Below, piece after piece: positions 46,801-61,304 of a stretch of 64,000 bases of DNA. Every line of letters begins with the position of its first letter. The first letter of the stretch is position 1. The stretch is from contig JACBWW010000004.1 of assembly GCA_020086605.1 (NCBI GenBank), positions 29,235,047 through 29,299,046 of the forward strand, written 5' to 3'. Position numbers and translations under genes: made by a program. Below the pieces are notes generated by a model, which saw nothing but the letters and a program-made list of their open reading frames with translations, ran no database searches and had not been told where the DNA came from. Source of the DNA: Lanius collurio (lineage: Eukaryota; Chordata; Aves; Passeriformes; Laniidae).

Positions 46801-49800
46801 AACATCTGCCACTAAAGTTACTCAAACACCTCCATTATAAAGACTTATGTTCAGCTGTTCTTTGGCAAGTTTCACCCACCTGGAAAGAAGAAATGAACTT
46901 CTCCTTAAGGCTGAATAAAAGGAGGAGGCAGAGAGTGCTTGCAGCTGGTGGTGAAACATGGCTGGCTGGCATGGGAGCCTCAGCTGTGACACTCTGCTGA
47001 GTGACAGTGTTTTTGTAAGGAGGTCATGGAGGCATTTTGATAAAATTTGTGTGCTCTGTGCCTGTAGTATCAGTTTGTAAGGACTGTGTAAACAGGCTCT
47101 GTCAGCTGGTAAGGATGGGATGGGATGAGGAGCACGGCGCTGGTGTTGTGGTGTACTGCCATGTTCCCACATCCAGTTGGGGATGCCAGCTGGACCGATA
47201 CCTGTTGCCCGTGCTGGTTGTAAATCTTGGGATCTACCCAGCCTGACCCAGGTAACCCGCTGAAGCCAGCCTGCTCCTGGTCTCTCCAGCCCCCAGGGCC
47301 TTCTTCGGGTGTGGCTTTCCCTGATGCCTGACTGCTCTCTGGCTTCCTCCCCTCCCATTAACAAGCTGTGACTACTGCACAGTGGGATGCAAGGTAAATG
47401 TAGACTGGCCACCTGAAGAGCTCTGTGTCACTAAGCATGGGAGGTTCTGGGGCATACAACAGACACTTCCTTGCCTGCTTGAAACAGAAGACTTGCAGTC
47501 AGCATGGTTTTGGTGAGAGCTGTCACACACCTTGGAGACCTGTAGGGCTGGTATGCCCTCGGTGTCAGGCCTGATGGTCCCTGTAGGTGCAAGAGGTGAG
47601 ACAGGCTGATGTAAGAGAAGACAGGCAGCTGATGAAAGCTGCTGCTCCCTGCCTGACTCAGTCAGGCTCCTTACCTGAGGGAGGCCTGCAAGACCACGGC
47701 TGCTGTGCTGGAGGATGATTGGGAAGGCAACAATTATAGCTGGTGCTCTGGGAGGGGCTGTTTTGCCCCAGTGCTTAGTATGAAGCACTACAAACCTGTG
47801 GTGCCATGGCATATGCGTTGATCATGTGTGTGGTGTGTACAGCCCCCTGGTTTTTAAGAGGAAGTACAGAATGAATAAGGAGACTTGCTAAATAAAAAAA
47901 AACTTGTCCTGGGTTCACATGGGTATTTAGGAAGTTAATTCTAAGGATTATTAATTTTAAGGATTCTTGGACTTCTCAGCCTCTGTGAATCCATCTTCTG
48001 TAGAGCAATCATCCTGTAAAGATGCCTTCACATGTAGCTGTTACCCTTCAGGTTTTTTTAATGGGGTTTAATTATGGATTGCTGCAGAAAAGCCTCTGCT
48101 TCACCTGAAGAAAGCAGTAGCAGTATTAGGTTGTTATTCTGTAGTAGTTCAGCACTAGAGGGGGATGTAGCACGTGCTTTACATCCAGTAGGTTTCCTAT
48201 GTGCATGCAACAATATTTTACAGTGGTGTTTATGAGGAGGCTGTTTCTTTAATTGCCAACATAAAGATTTTTGTCTTGCAGGGGCAATTTTCTTGCATAG
48301 GATAAAAATCAGGCTGCTATTTGCCAAGCCTTAAAAGACTGTGCTTGTAGTCAATTAATTTCGTTGTGTTTCATGTGTGTCTTGGATATTGGGGCCTCAG
48401 AACTTCAGGCGATTCTCATGTCCTTTTTTTTTTTTGGTTTTGGTGTATGGCTAACATGAGCAAACAGGCTGCTCTTTAGTTTGGCTGTAGCTTTAATCTA
48501 GGCTGCTGGCTGGAAGAGTCTGAGCTCTGCCCTTCTTAGCAAGAGGACACTTCATGTGCTGTGCTCTGGGGCTGCAGTCTTTTGTGGTAGTGAGTCCTGC
48601 AAGTAGCTGAACAAAGATGTAAAGCCAAATTCATCCAGCCCCACTTGCTTGGAAAGCTGCACGTTTCTGTTTTCAGCAAAAATGGCTCTTTGACTTTGAA
48701 GATGTCCCAGTAACAAAAACCAGTTGTCCACTTCATACATGAGCAAAATACTTGGCAAAAAAAGCTGCTGCCTTGAGGTTTTGCAGAAGCTGGTCAAATT
48801 CCTGTCCTCTTGTTTTCCTTCCCATCTCCACTGAGCAATTCTTATTCCATGTTTTTCGCAAGAGTGCAGGAGTGTGCCAGTGTGAGGAGGTGACTTGCTA
48901 GCCTGTTAGCCAGGGAATTTCTCCGTGTGCCTTTGCCTATGATACTTTGTGAGAAGAGCAGCCAGGCTGGTGTATGCCATGTATATGCACAAGCGTGACA
49001 GCAGTAGAAGGTGAGAATGTCAATTGCTGAAGAAAACCTGTATTCAGGCCAGTGGCTAAGGACTCTCACAGATCCAAATTTTGGCAGTTTGCTCTATGGG
49101 AGATTGTCATGTGTGCCCCCACACCCTCCACTCCTTTCTCCTGCTTGTACCCTGGAATTGCATGCGGCTGTGGTTCCCACCTCGCACTGAGAGAAATGCC
49201 AGCTAGCCAGAAAAGATGTCCCCATTCACATTTCCACACAGAAACTTTTCTTTCCCTACTTTTAGTGCCTGTAATTGCTTCTTTACTCCAGTGCCAGAAA
49301 ACTTCCATCAGGCATCGTTATTAATGGAGAGAAAAGAGAAGGGAAGGGAGGGAGAGAAAGAGAGAGAGTGCCACAAAACTTAATTTAATCGCAGCACCCC
49401 ATGCTCAATTTAACAGACACAACAGCTCAGAATGGGGTCCCTGTGCAACGGGAGGGCAGGCAGTGGAGCGTCCCTGGAAAGAATTAATTGTGGATGACAA
49501 TGTGTAAACAGTGCAGATGAATAGGGCATGCAGGTGTGAGGCACCGGGGCCATCCCAGGGACTTTTTCACACGAATTTCAGCTCCTTCACTGCTGACCTG
49601 CTCCCAAAAACGTGATTAGTGTCAGCGTTGGGAAACCATTCAGGGTGTCAGGATTTGGCACATATTAACTAGCCCTGGGGAAGAGGGGAGGGAGTGCATG
49701 GGGGCTATGAAAGGAGGAAGTCTGGTGGACGAGGGGATTGTTAAAGGGCCAGAAAACCCTTATTGCTCTGAGGTGCCCTTGCTGCTTGGAAGAAAATGGA

Positions 49801-52800
49801 AGGGAGCCAAAGCAGAATAGAACTCCAAGGCACTCTAGTCCTTACTGAGCTATGTGGAAAACACGATAATGCAGTGTGGAATACTTTTCTTTGAGTGTCT
49901 GTCATAAATATTAGTGATGTTTGTATTAATGACTTTTCTTGGCTGTGGCTTTCCCAGCTTGAGAGACAAACAGTCAAAACAAGCAAGGACGTTAACGACA
50001 CTACAGTGCTGAGAACAGGAAATATTTCCTGGCTATCATATGGAGGTTATTCAGCAGGCAAAAATCCTGCTTCATCAATATGTACCCTATGTGTACACTG
50101 ATACAGATGGGGGTTGTGTAATGGGCCCAATTTACCAAGCATGAGGTTAGACGCTCTTAAATTATGTTCCTTGTGCCAGCCTGGCCTTCTGCTGGCTGTA
50201 ACTACCCTCTAAGCAGGGTAGTTACATGCAGAGAGTAGACAAGGTTACTGATATTTTTTCCCGCTCCTAAGAAAGATGCAAAGGGAAGGACAGAACTTGA
50301 TGAGGACAACCATGAATACCAGTGCCTCTGCTGGACTCTCTTCTGTTCTTTCTTCCTTGCTGGAAATCCTTTCCCTGCCTGTATTGTGACTTGGGCAGCA
50401 TGGCAGGAGTGCTGTGTAGGTGCCTGCTGAGATTCACAGCTTTGCACTCCCTAGACCACTGCAGCCCAAAGGCTTGGGCTCCACAAATTATAAAAAATAT
50501 AAATGTTATTCTAATTGAAAACATACCTGTGAATGTGAAGGTGAGGTTGGATTCTTGCTGGCCTGGTGATGAAAAAGGGTACTGCCATTGGTGCTGGTTT
50601 GGCAGCGCAGACATCTGTGTGGGAGGCAAAGTGCATCAGCCCCTTCCTAGGCTGTTTGGCTTGCATAGATGGAAAAAGTGGTGAGGGGGGACATGAAATA
50701 TCATCACAGAAACCATGAAGACAAGTGTATGCAGTAGAAATCCCACCTCAAATTCAAAATTGCACTTAGTCCCTGTGGAAAATTACCTACTTATTTTGCT
50801 TGGTAAATCACACTTTTATGACAGACTAGTTCAACATCCTTTTGAGAAAAGTCTGGTGGTGGCTATTGCTGCCTTCAAGGCATATTGTGAAGCTGAGGGA
50901 ACACAAAACTTTTGTGCTTGGGCAATGGAAGTTATGCCTTTGGTCCTGATTGGGGCGATTGTGGATGATTTCTCCGGTAAATATCTGAAAAATAGCAATG
51001 GCAATGTGGGAAAGGTACTCCTTAAGCACGAAAGTAACTTGGTGATGCTTTTGTACGCTCTGGTAAATTGTTGGAAGAAGGGCAAAACTTGTTTGCTGTT
51101 AAGCCCGGTGATATCTAGATGCATAAGGAACAAGAAATAATGGCACAGGCTTTATGCAGTGCAAGCTTATAGCTTTGAGATGAAACCCTCCCTGCCTAAA
51201 AAGTTTCCTAAGAGCTGGATACCCAGCTGAAGCCATTTGTCTCAATTCTCTGGGACTCCAGAGGGTGCAGCACCTCACTTATTTACAAGCCAGGAATGAA
51301 CAACACTTGTTTCATTGTGATCTGCTTGACTGAGTTCTGTTTTCAGAAATGATGATCAGTACCATTAGAATGTCTTCCCCTGGTCTGCCTCCCAGACAAA
51401 TAATCTTGCCTCTTGGCACCCAGATATCAGCCCTCTCAGAGTGCAGCTGGGAAACCCTATGCTGAAAGGACTTTCTTCCTATGAGCTGTACAAGATAGTT
51501 CTTTTAAAAATAACCAGAAATATGGTAATTATGTAGTGGCTGTTCTTGCCAAGGCGAATGTGATGTTTTTTAGCCTTGTTGCCCCAGACGAATTCCAAGT
51601 TACTGGCTTTCTGTGGCGTTCAGGACAGGGAGCTGCAGTTGCTGCAATCTGGCTGTTTCTCAGGGCCAACTGCTGCTCATCCTTTTAAGTGCCTTTTTTG
51701 TTTGTTTGTGTTTGGTTGTTTTTTTTTTTTAATCATTATTTTGAGAGACATTTGCTCATCTTTCTAATTCTGCTTTTCATTGAGGAAGAATGATGTGCTA
51801 GAAATCTCACCAGTAACACAGCTGGTAATTTACCCTCTGGAAGGGAGAGGGTTGCAGGAGCTAAAGAGATCAGCTCCACAGACAACTGACCTAGGGGCTA
51901 TTGCAGGACTGTCTCCAGGCAAACTCTCTGTATCCTACACTATGAGCTAACTGGAGCCTAACTCATACACCAACAGAGTCTGGTTTCTCAGGCTGTAATA
52001 CTTCATCAGCTAGAGAATCTATCAAATGTTCTTCATTCATACTTACAGCTGGATCAGTGGACCTTCACTTGTGCTATATTTAAGCTACCAGCTGCCACAG
52101 AACCAAGAAAGGTGATGTCGTGTTAGTTCAGGCGTGGAGGAGATGGGGCTACAGGAAGGTCAGTAATTTGCAAGGCAGTGAAAATGGGACAGCTGAAGAA
52201 AGTGAGGATGTGGGTCCCCAATCAGTAGTGTTAAGACCATAGCTCTAGCTCAAAATTTTACAGAATCCTCCCACCAGCTGTTTAACATGGTGTTGCATGT
52301 GAAAGATGCTCCTGTGGAAACAAATTACCCTTTCTTTTAAGGATCTCCAGTTAGTGCAGAGGTTCTCAGGCTTCATGAGAAATCAGAGCAAGGAGGGAAG
52401 GTTAGAAGTCATCCAGGGATGTACCCCTTCTCCAGGCAGTCCTATTGTTGTCTGTGGTACCAAGCATGGGGCCTGGGCCTGGCCAGAGTGGTGGTGAAGT
52501 GGCTGGGCTCCTGGGCACTGTGATCTTTGCAAAGGTGCTGGTGGAGTTGTAGTGCAGGTGGGAGGATCTGCTGCCCTTCCAGGATGCAGAAATCCTTGAA
52601 TACAAGCTTGTTGTGACTGTGAGTTGAGTAATGGATTTACCCACAAAAATTTGAACTGTTTACATTAGAATTCCTGATGGTGTTTCCAAGTTTATGTTGC
52701 TCTTCCTCTTAGTGCTTTTTCCTCACATCTGCTGCCCTTTTTCAGGTCTATCAGCTTGTTGATCAAGCCTAGACCCCCGAGTATCCTGAGCCATGTTTTC

Positions 52801-55800
52801 TGATCCATCCTACTGGTTAATCAGGTGAAGAGCTCTGATCTAAAAGCAGATATAGCTGAAAACCAACTTGGTTGCCTGACTTTTCTTTTTAATGTGAGAA
52901 TATAGCTTGATGAGACAAAAGGAGAAATGTAACATTCTCCCAAACCAAAGCATTAATATTGAAAAGTCCCCATAACAGTAGGGAAAAAATCTCTGAGGCA
53001 GCAAAAGGGATGTTGCTTAAAACTAAATAAAGAGGCAACTGGGTAAATAGCTCAAATTGTGTAGAATTCTTAATGGGGGCTCATTTAGCTCTGCTAAAGG
53101 TCTCTAGCTTTCTCTTTCTTTCTCACAAACACTTCTGCAGTTGATATTGATTATCATATCTGATGAATTTCATGATATATTGAGTCCAACTTTGCACATG
53201 TTTTTGTGCTGTGAGAGAGCATTCAGCAAAAAACTTGGCTGCTTTCAGCCCCCTACCAGTGTCTTGGCAACACTGGAGTTTTCCAAAGTGCTCTTAGATA
53301 TAGAACCTAAGTAACTTATTTTCCTTGCAGCGAGGCTGCAGCAAAAGATGCCTTCAGAAGAGGTTACAGCAGGGGGCAAGGAATTGGGAGCTCTAAAGCA
53401 AGATGGAGCAGTCTGCCCTAGGAAAGAAGACCTGAAGCTCTGTGTGCATAGGGCTACTGGCACCCAGACTAGGACAAATCCTGGATCTGCCAGGGGAAGG
53501 AGACCTGGGAGCATTGAGAAAGGCTGTGAAGTTAAATTCACCGCTCAATATTCAGGCCAATGAGAGATGTCTCAGAGCTTAGTCTCCATGGGGTCAGTCA
53601 TCGCCTTTTCTTAGCTGGTCTGGTGCAAGTAGTGCTGGTCTGGCTGCAGCACAGAAGTGCAGTGGTATGGCAACACTGATACAGAGAAATTATGAAAAGC
53701 ACAGCCTCTGCTGGTTTATAGGTGATCTACAATGAAATGTTGTAGAACTTAAAGACAAGATATATTTCTCTCAAGTTGGAGATGGGTTGACTAATTTCAG
53801 TAAAATAAGTCTGTATCAAAACTTCACCCAATGCTCAGATGAAGTACATTCTGAGTAACTTGCTTTTTTCTCACAAGTTTTTGAAGTCTGCCTTTATAGC
53901 TTCTGCTAGGAGTGCTTGCAGAACTTCTAAGTACCACTTCATCGACAGGCTCATTTCATATTTTGTATTTCCTAATCAGTGCCTACACTAAGGTAAAGGA
54001 CATGCAATACTGATTTCTCAGTGCAAATTATTTTCCTGGAGAAAATTTTTCTTGGGTGTAGACCATGAGTTTGAAGGTAAACAAGGCACCTTCTTTAGTT
54101 CCAGTAGTTCATCTGTATTAATTGAAAACCAAAAAACCACTTAATCCTAGCAGTTACACAGTGGTGGGTGGTTGCTAATGCCATCTGCTCTGGAACGGGC
54201 ACCAAACTGGTGATGCCGGGATGCTCAATCTGTCTGTCCAGCAAGTGAAAGCTAATCCCCTGCACTGCCAAGCCCTGTCCTCTGGCTAGGGTGGAAGGAG
54301 GTCTGACTCTGGTGGCATGGCCAGAAATACAGGATTTGGTTCATTGCTGGCTCCAGCTGCAGTGGTCAAGCATAGGGCTGCTTGACAAATGCCCCCAGAT
54401 CCATGAATTATGTATCTTATTATTCATTTCTGTATTTCTTGGACTCTTTCTTTACCACCCCTGCATCTCCATTTCCATTCCTCAGTGGAGAGAGACAACT
54501 TTCACCTAACTAGTTTTTCCTCATAGTCCTGGTTTTGCCATATATCCATTTCTGAGTTTGCTATTTCTGATGCTGCTAGCCAGGTTTTCTCAGGCTTACA
54601 TGCTATTATGGGTACGGTTACCAGGCACGCTGGCCTGGCAAGGCTCTATTTCCCAGAATGTCCCCAGTGCTCTACTCCAGCTGTCTGTGTGGTTCGGCTG
54701 TTGCTCCCACACGTTCCCCATAACCACATGAGGGGAACAGCCAGCCCTCACAGCACCACCTGTACCTTTTGCCAGCTTCTCACAATATTCCCGCTCACGT
54801 TCAGCTTTCCATGTCACATCCACTCTCTTGCCCATTAGCTTCCAGACTCTTTCCAGGTAGCTCAACCTCAGGCCACGGCCCTGCTGGCAGCTTGGTGCCT
54901 ACGGTGTTAGCCCCAGACACTCACCTGTGGAGCTATTTGCTTGTAAATGATCCATACGAAGACTATTAATATATTTATTTGATGACATAAATCAACTTGT
55001 TACTGAAAGGCTTGCCTTTTTGAGGATATATGACAAGAAAGCCAAGGCAGAGGTTCTGTCTGAGCAGTTGTATGTTCTGCTTTCCAGCTAATGCCAAAAC
55101 CCAGGACTGTTTAATAACAAAGCAGGCTCAGAGAAGGTGGTCGTGAAATGTTTGTGGATGTCCTTGCGTGTTGCTTGGCAAGTCTATGGTATCACCTCTA
55201 GTACCCTGAGGGTGCTGAAACGATTCAGCTTGGTTGTTTCTTTCACACCTTCAAGAATGTGTGAGGTGTCATTTTGGATCTGCTAAGCAATGCTGGATGC
55301 CTGCCCAAACAGAATTGCTGGCCATGGGAACAGCTGAAGTCCTTATGAGAGAGGCTTGGGGGAGAGGGCACGAAAGCAGCCAATGGCAAAAGTACCCATG
55401 AGGTGTTTGCCTGTGTCTCTGCTCTTCCCTCAGCACTCCAATTTTGCACCTCTGCTGAGCCCCAGTGGAACCAGTTCCTCTTGCCCAACCAAGGGCAGCA
55501 GAAAGTTTTCTCCATTCAGGAGTGCTGGGTGAGCTGAAGCACCTGCAGCCACACTGCTCGCTCCCAAGAGGGACAACTGCCGCAGTTCTGCTCTCACCCT
55601 CCTGCCATCCAGCTGCTCACCTCCAGCTCCTGTTGGCAGCAGTAGCCCTCTGCCTGGCACTGCTGGGGAAAGATCCTTTACAAGGTGGACTCTCATGAAT
55701 CCTGGCATGAGGACCACAAAATTTGTAATAAGGTAAAGAACTTGTTATGAGGCCATGAATGAGTAGGTAACCCACACCTGAGGGGAATGGGTCTACCTCT

Positions 55801-58800
55801 GTTTTCTGCCCTGAAAGCTAAGTGAGATTATCCTAGCTGTGAGTACCCATTAGATTTGTATCCATCCATAAGCTTCAAATGGATTGCAGCAGCATCACTG
55901 CTTAAATCTTCACATTGCAGGCTAAATTCTGACTGGATTAAGCCTATTAGAGAATATGAGCTCTTTATGCACACAGTCTATTTGACCTCTGTTTGCATGG
56001 CAAGATTTTGGCCTGTAATTATTTCTCAAATATGTTGGGCTACTGTGTATCCTAGGTAATAATACTGTAATTTATATTACCTACTTTAAAAGCCAGAGAA
56101 ATTGGATTTTTTTAAGAGAAGGTAATGTTTAGAGAGAGAGTGAGATGCTGAAAGATCTGAAAATACCTCCTATTAGAAATGCACAGAAAGCTCTGTTTAA
56201 CCACACCAAAGAGTCTCATTCTCTCTGTATTTTGGGCATCTTTGTCTTCCTTTGCATATACAAAAGGTGAAGTATTTGGCTAGTTCCCAGCCAAGATTGC
56301 ACACCCAGGATTCCATTCAGCTTCTCCACTCCAGTCATGCACACAGTTTTACCTGTTTTGCCAATGAAGGCACTGGTTGGCTGTGCAGCCTTGGCTGGTG
56401 CCAATGCTCAGCCTCAAAAATTTGAGTGGTTAGGTGTTGGTGGCCACATTCTGGGATGGCTGCACAAAGTTTGGCTGAAAATGTTTTCTGAAAAATGTAT
56501 GAGGATCAGTCCTCTGACAGCGTATACATTTCTGCTTTGCCAACTAATCTCAACTTACTGAAGAATCAATCTTTTCTTTGATGCATGGTGCTTGGCAACG
56601 TATTTCCATCTTTGGGTCACATTCAGGAGACATTATAACTGCAGGCAATGAGAGAGGACATTTTATAGCAGGCCTGATGGTTTGCATAGGTATTCAGGGT
56701 ATATCAGTGCCAGTATCTGACTCAGCTGGTACTGCCAGACCTGAGACAGCCCCATAGGTGCCCCTAGCAGTGATGTCCTATCTGGGCTTTTTGGAGCCCA
56801 GAAGGGACTTCTAGGCTGATTCAGGTATCAAAGGGTCAACCCACCATTAGTAAAAACGGATGTGTTGCACATATAAGTGGGGAATGGCTGTCTCTCTGGG
56901 GGAGGGCAGCTGGCACATGAACAAACTCCTTTTGTACCTCAAACGTGAAGAGAGGCCTGTGGTTCTAAAATGACGCCTGACCAAAAGCTTGTTTTAGTAA
57001 ATGGAGATCACTTGGAAAGCTTTGTTGAAGGCTTGAGGCAAAAATAGCACATGCTTTGGGGAGGACATACACAGTCCAGAAGCAATGGAGGTTCTTCCTG
57101 AGAGTGGAGCAGATCCTGTGCTGCCAGTGAGTCCCCGCACTCACATGGATATTGTCACTATCACCTACATGCCTCTCCCCCAACAAGCAGCTTTGTGGAA
57201 GAGAAGTCTCTTTGGCTATGCTGGAATGACATGGGAGTGTATTCCTCCTGCAAGCCAGGAGCATTTCTGAAGAGCTTCATGGGCTGTGTGGATCAGGAAG
57301 AGACTCTGCAATGAGCACAGAGATTTGCAAGCTCTGAGGAGAACTTAGGTATGCCCCTCAAGAGGTATACTTTTTAAGTCAAGAGGCACATTCTGTGAGG
57401 ACTCTTGTTTTCTAAGGAGCACCCTTTGGCAGAGGTGCCATATGCATGGGGCTCTGGCATCCACCTGCTGTGCTGCTAAAGCAGGTGTGTGTATTTGGGA
57501 GGCATTTCTACACACACAGGAGGGGTGCTTGTACACAAATATGTATCTCTGTCTCTTATGTGGCTGTGCTCCTTTGAACTGATTCAGGATCCCATTGAAG
57601 TGAATGGGAGGTGGGTAAAGCCTATAAGCCTCCTCATGGGAATACCAATTTGCATGAGCACATCCTTGTTTTGAAGTAGGCCACTGGTTCTCAACAGACT
57701 GCAGCCTTTCCCTCTTCTCCTTTTGTATTTTTTAGTATGAAAACACTGCATATACTTTGTCTCTCCGAGGTGTTCCTTGTGACACAAGAAACGCATCTCT
57801 GTCAGTACCTTATGTAGCCTTAGCACCTGAGGAAGCAAATGGCAAGCACTGGGGACTGATGGTACTCAGCACACTCTTGGGAAGTCTTCTTGATCAGCCC
57901 CATAAGCTGTGCTCTCTCTTCCTGCTCTCCACTTTATCCCCAGTGTGTATTACACTTGCCCCAGCTTTGCAGAGATAATTTGCACTCTCCTAGTTCATTA
58001 GCTGCTACCCCCTCCTGTCCATGGGCAAAAAAAAGCCCTTACTGTTCAAAAGAACACATGCAGCAATCATTAATGCTGACCCTAATTGTGCCAATTCAAA
58101 CCACTCAATAGCTCTAATTAAAACCTCTCTTGTGCAGGGCACTGAACAGTAACAAAACTGTCACCCCGAACAATCAAATCATGGAGCTAAGAAATTTTTT
58201 TCTCCCTGTTGTTCAAATGTTGTTGCTGCTGTTAGAAGGGTCATCTGAAGGGATTAAGTATGGGGCTTTTGTAGCCTGCAAAGTTGGCAGGAGCAGGGGG
58301 GGAATATCTAAACCCAACCAATATCTTTTGGTCACAGTTTGAAATCAGAAGACCCCAACTTTTTTCCAGGTCTCCTTTCATCCGCTTTACCCACCCCCAC
58401 ACAGTAAGCAACACCTGCAAAGTAGACAGGCTGTTGGTTATGAGACACATGGACACCACAAGTCAACTTAAACATCTGCAAAGGAGGGGGTGAGGGGGAA
58501 ACCCAGGCGTTCCTATCCCTACAACCTTGTTTCTCAGGGTCTCTGACTACACTTTCCTGTGTGCCATAAATAACTCTGCAATTACATTAATTGGTTGCAT
58601 ATTTGTTGACACAGGGGTGGACAAGGGTAGGTTATGGTGGGAGGATTTTTGCTTTCAGTGCAATTTTATACTACTTTCTTCAGATGTCCTTTAATCCCCA
58701 CTCTCCCTCCCCCATTATTTAGAATTCTCATGTCTTTCAGAATAACTTTATAAGCCTGTGGGTGGGAGAGGGGAGCAGGAAAAAAAGAGTGTTAAAATTA

Positions 58801-61250
58801 ATTTGATGGCACCCATGCACACACATCTGTTCTGCTGTGTTTCCCTAGCTAAGTCTATCAATCAAATGGAAAAGGTTGATATGTATCACAGTGGGATTTT
58901 TCAAAAAGCTGGATGCAAACAATCATGTGCCAGAAGGTTTTATTCTGCACCGAGTTTCTGACAGGAATCAAAAGATCAAAATGGTGTGCAGGTATATCTA
59001 TATTTTATTTTACATTTCCCATTTTTTTTAAGAAGGTAGTGAAATTATTAGAGCAATAGAGTTAATGACTAAAATTCCAGTCTCGGTATCTTTTGTTCTA
59101 TTTATTGTTGTGCATGTCCTGAAGCCCAAACCTGGAACAAAATGTAAGAGCCTGACAATGCTGCAAGCACTTTTGTGTCTGTGCTGCTATTTTAGATCAT
59201 TACAGGAACACATGCTAGCCACCCTATGTGATTCTGGGTTCAAACCACCATGTCAGAGTATTTGGTATGGGGTACTTCACTGAGTCTCTCCTTCCAGTAC
59301 CTCCTTGATTTGCTTTTTTTTGCTAGTAGTAATCAGAGTTGCAGTGAGAAACTTCACGGCATGCTCTTTTTCATCTTTCCTTTTTTCTTCTCTCTTTAGC
59401 TGCTGTCCCAGCTGAGAAGTAGGGAATAGGATGACACAGCAGTGCGCTGGCAGTCAGCCTCCTCATAAACCCTGAGCACTTTCTGTTAGAAACCACCTTC
59501 ATTGCTTCTTGTTCTGTTGGGCTGTGCCATGTGCTGTTAAAACATTGCCTTGTCTCAGTAGTGAAGCCGTTTCATTTAGTGATGGATAAAATAGTCCATA
59601 CTTAGAGTACAGCTTGACTCAGCCTTTAAGTGTTCAGCATTGGTTAGTGACAAAGTACAAAATCTTGATGTATAAACACACATTCTTTATGTATAGAAGC
59701 AACAGGATAAAACCTAAGAATGTTTTTAAAACATTTTGAGGTGAACAGTCTCTTCTCGTGCAAAACTCCTTGCAAACTTGGCCATATGAGCAGATATGTT
59801 GAGGTGAAGATACATGGTCTAATTTCACCAGTTTGCCTCAGATCCAGTGAGTACAAGCTAGGGGTCAGCAGGGGGACCACAGTCTCTTCTAAAAATGGGG
59901 GTGTTGCACTGTGATGTGTGATGGTGCTTCTGCCTTTGTGCCACCAGGTGCTAATGCCATACTCTTGTTTTGAACAGCAATGTGCTTTTACAATGGGATG
60001 AAGAGAAATAGGTGACACTGCTTTATGGCATTCAAATGAGTGCATTTCAGAGCAAGGCTCCTTCTTCATCAGCAGCACTGGGGAAAAGTACCAGAGCTCT
60101 TTGACAGTTTTGTTGTCTGTTGGGGGCAGTGGGACATAGCAAAACATGTCTAATACTTCTTGACACTTGCTTAAGAAAGGGAAATAAGGCACAGACAGGG
60201 TTTTTGACCAGCTCTAGGTGCTTTCAGCTAAGCTGAGAACAAACTCTGGGACCTTAGAATCTTGTCTAGCTTCTGGAAAGCAGCAGCTCTTTCTGAGCTG
60301 ATTCTTGCCTGTCTTCACATACGAAGCTCTGTGTGTCTCTGTTGATCTGTTGAGCTGAGGGTAGGGGATTTCTGTAAAATACAATCCAGTGTAGATTCCC
60401 ATCACTTTCTGTATGGATCTCCCACGATCCTGTCTGCCCTTCTGTCTCATTGCTTGCCCCCATTTTCTAGGCAGCAATGCTGGAGTCTATCCTCTTGACT
60501 AAGCTGTTGCACTTTAATTTTCAACAGGCCCCTATTGCTCTTGCACCTTGTGTGTGGTCTTTGAACGTTATGTGGCTCGGCAGCTGGGAATAGTGAGTGG
60601 GTGGGCAATTTAAAACAGAAAAGACTCTGTATCAGCACAGGGCTGAGGTTTGAACTCTGCTCAGCTTTGGACACGTGTAGCTGGTTCTCAGGGCTGTGAT
60701 TTAAGTGCCGTTTCGCTGGTGTCAGTGTGAAACTTAAATCAGTGTTAAGAAACTGGTAGGGAAGAAAAAACAAACTTTGCCTGTCCGATAACGAGTGTTA
60801 CTCTTGGCCCTGATGAAAAATTGTGGGATCAAGACATCTCAGAATGTATTCTGCTGTTTTGTCACCATTTTGCCTCCACAACTGAGAAGACAAAAAGTGT
60901 CTAATTTGATGTCAGGGTTTCTTTGCTGTAGTATATTTCTGAGCTGTTTCATGCCATTTAGAACACAAATCTGATTCTGAGTTTCCTGAAGATATAGACT
61001 GCTAACAGAGAGGGGCAAATGTGGGGGGGTGCCAACCCGTGGGACAAAATACTTTATTGCATTCATCTGTGCGTCTCTATGAGACAAGGTAAATATGCTC
61101 AAGCAACAAAATGTAGTCCCAATGTCATGACCTGTTGAGGTCACAGGGCCTGGTCCTCAGTTGCTTCCTCCGTTTTGTTGTTGTCTGTGCTGGTGGTGGA
61201 TCACATGCAGGGAAGGTCAGACAAGAGACCCTGCCTTCCATGTGCCCTGA
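46801..61250. other. Gene-poor region, part 2
   Basis: No recognisable exon. The longest open frames (46822-47412 minus, 59644-60192 minus, 50715-51140 plus) have no identifiable domain and no splice-site or codon-use support. SMOC1, the next gene in mammals, was looked for through its thyroglobulin-type CWC motifs and follistatin-like cysteine pattern and was not found. Some AT-rich, low-CpG stretches (for example 58030-58190 and 58560-58610) look like conserved non-coding DNA but this cannot be tested here. Confidence 0.5.
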
Positions 61251-61254
61251 CATG

Positions 61255-61256
<2 letters not shown>

Positions 61257-61302
<46 letters not shown>
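61257..61302. repeat. (CA)n dinucleotide microsatellite
   Basis: About 22 uninterrupted CA units. It is likely polymorphic. Confidence 0.97.

Positions 61303-61304
<2 letters not shown>

Noticed and set aside
46822..47412. A 196-codon open frame on the minus strand
   Set aside because: No domain, no homologue recognised, unremarkable composition. A chance open frame in a long window is expected.
50715..51140. A 141-codon plus-strand frame
   Set aside because: The composition is protein-like but no family is recognisable and no exon or promoter signals surround it.
59644..60192. A 182-codon minus-strand frame with a YSLDL...LQGVLHEKRL stretch recalling mariner transposase C-termini
   Set aside because: The spacing between the two motifs is about twice that of mariner transposases and no DDD catalytic context or terminal repeats were seen.
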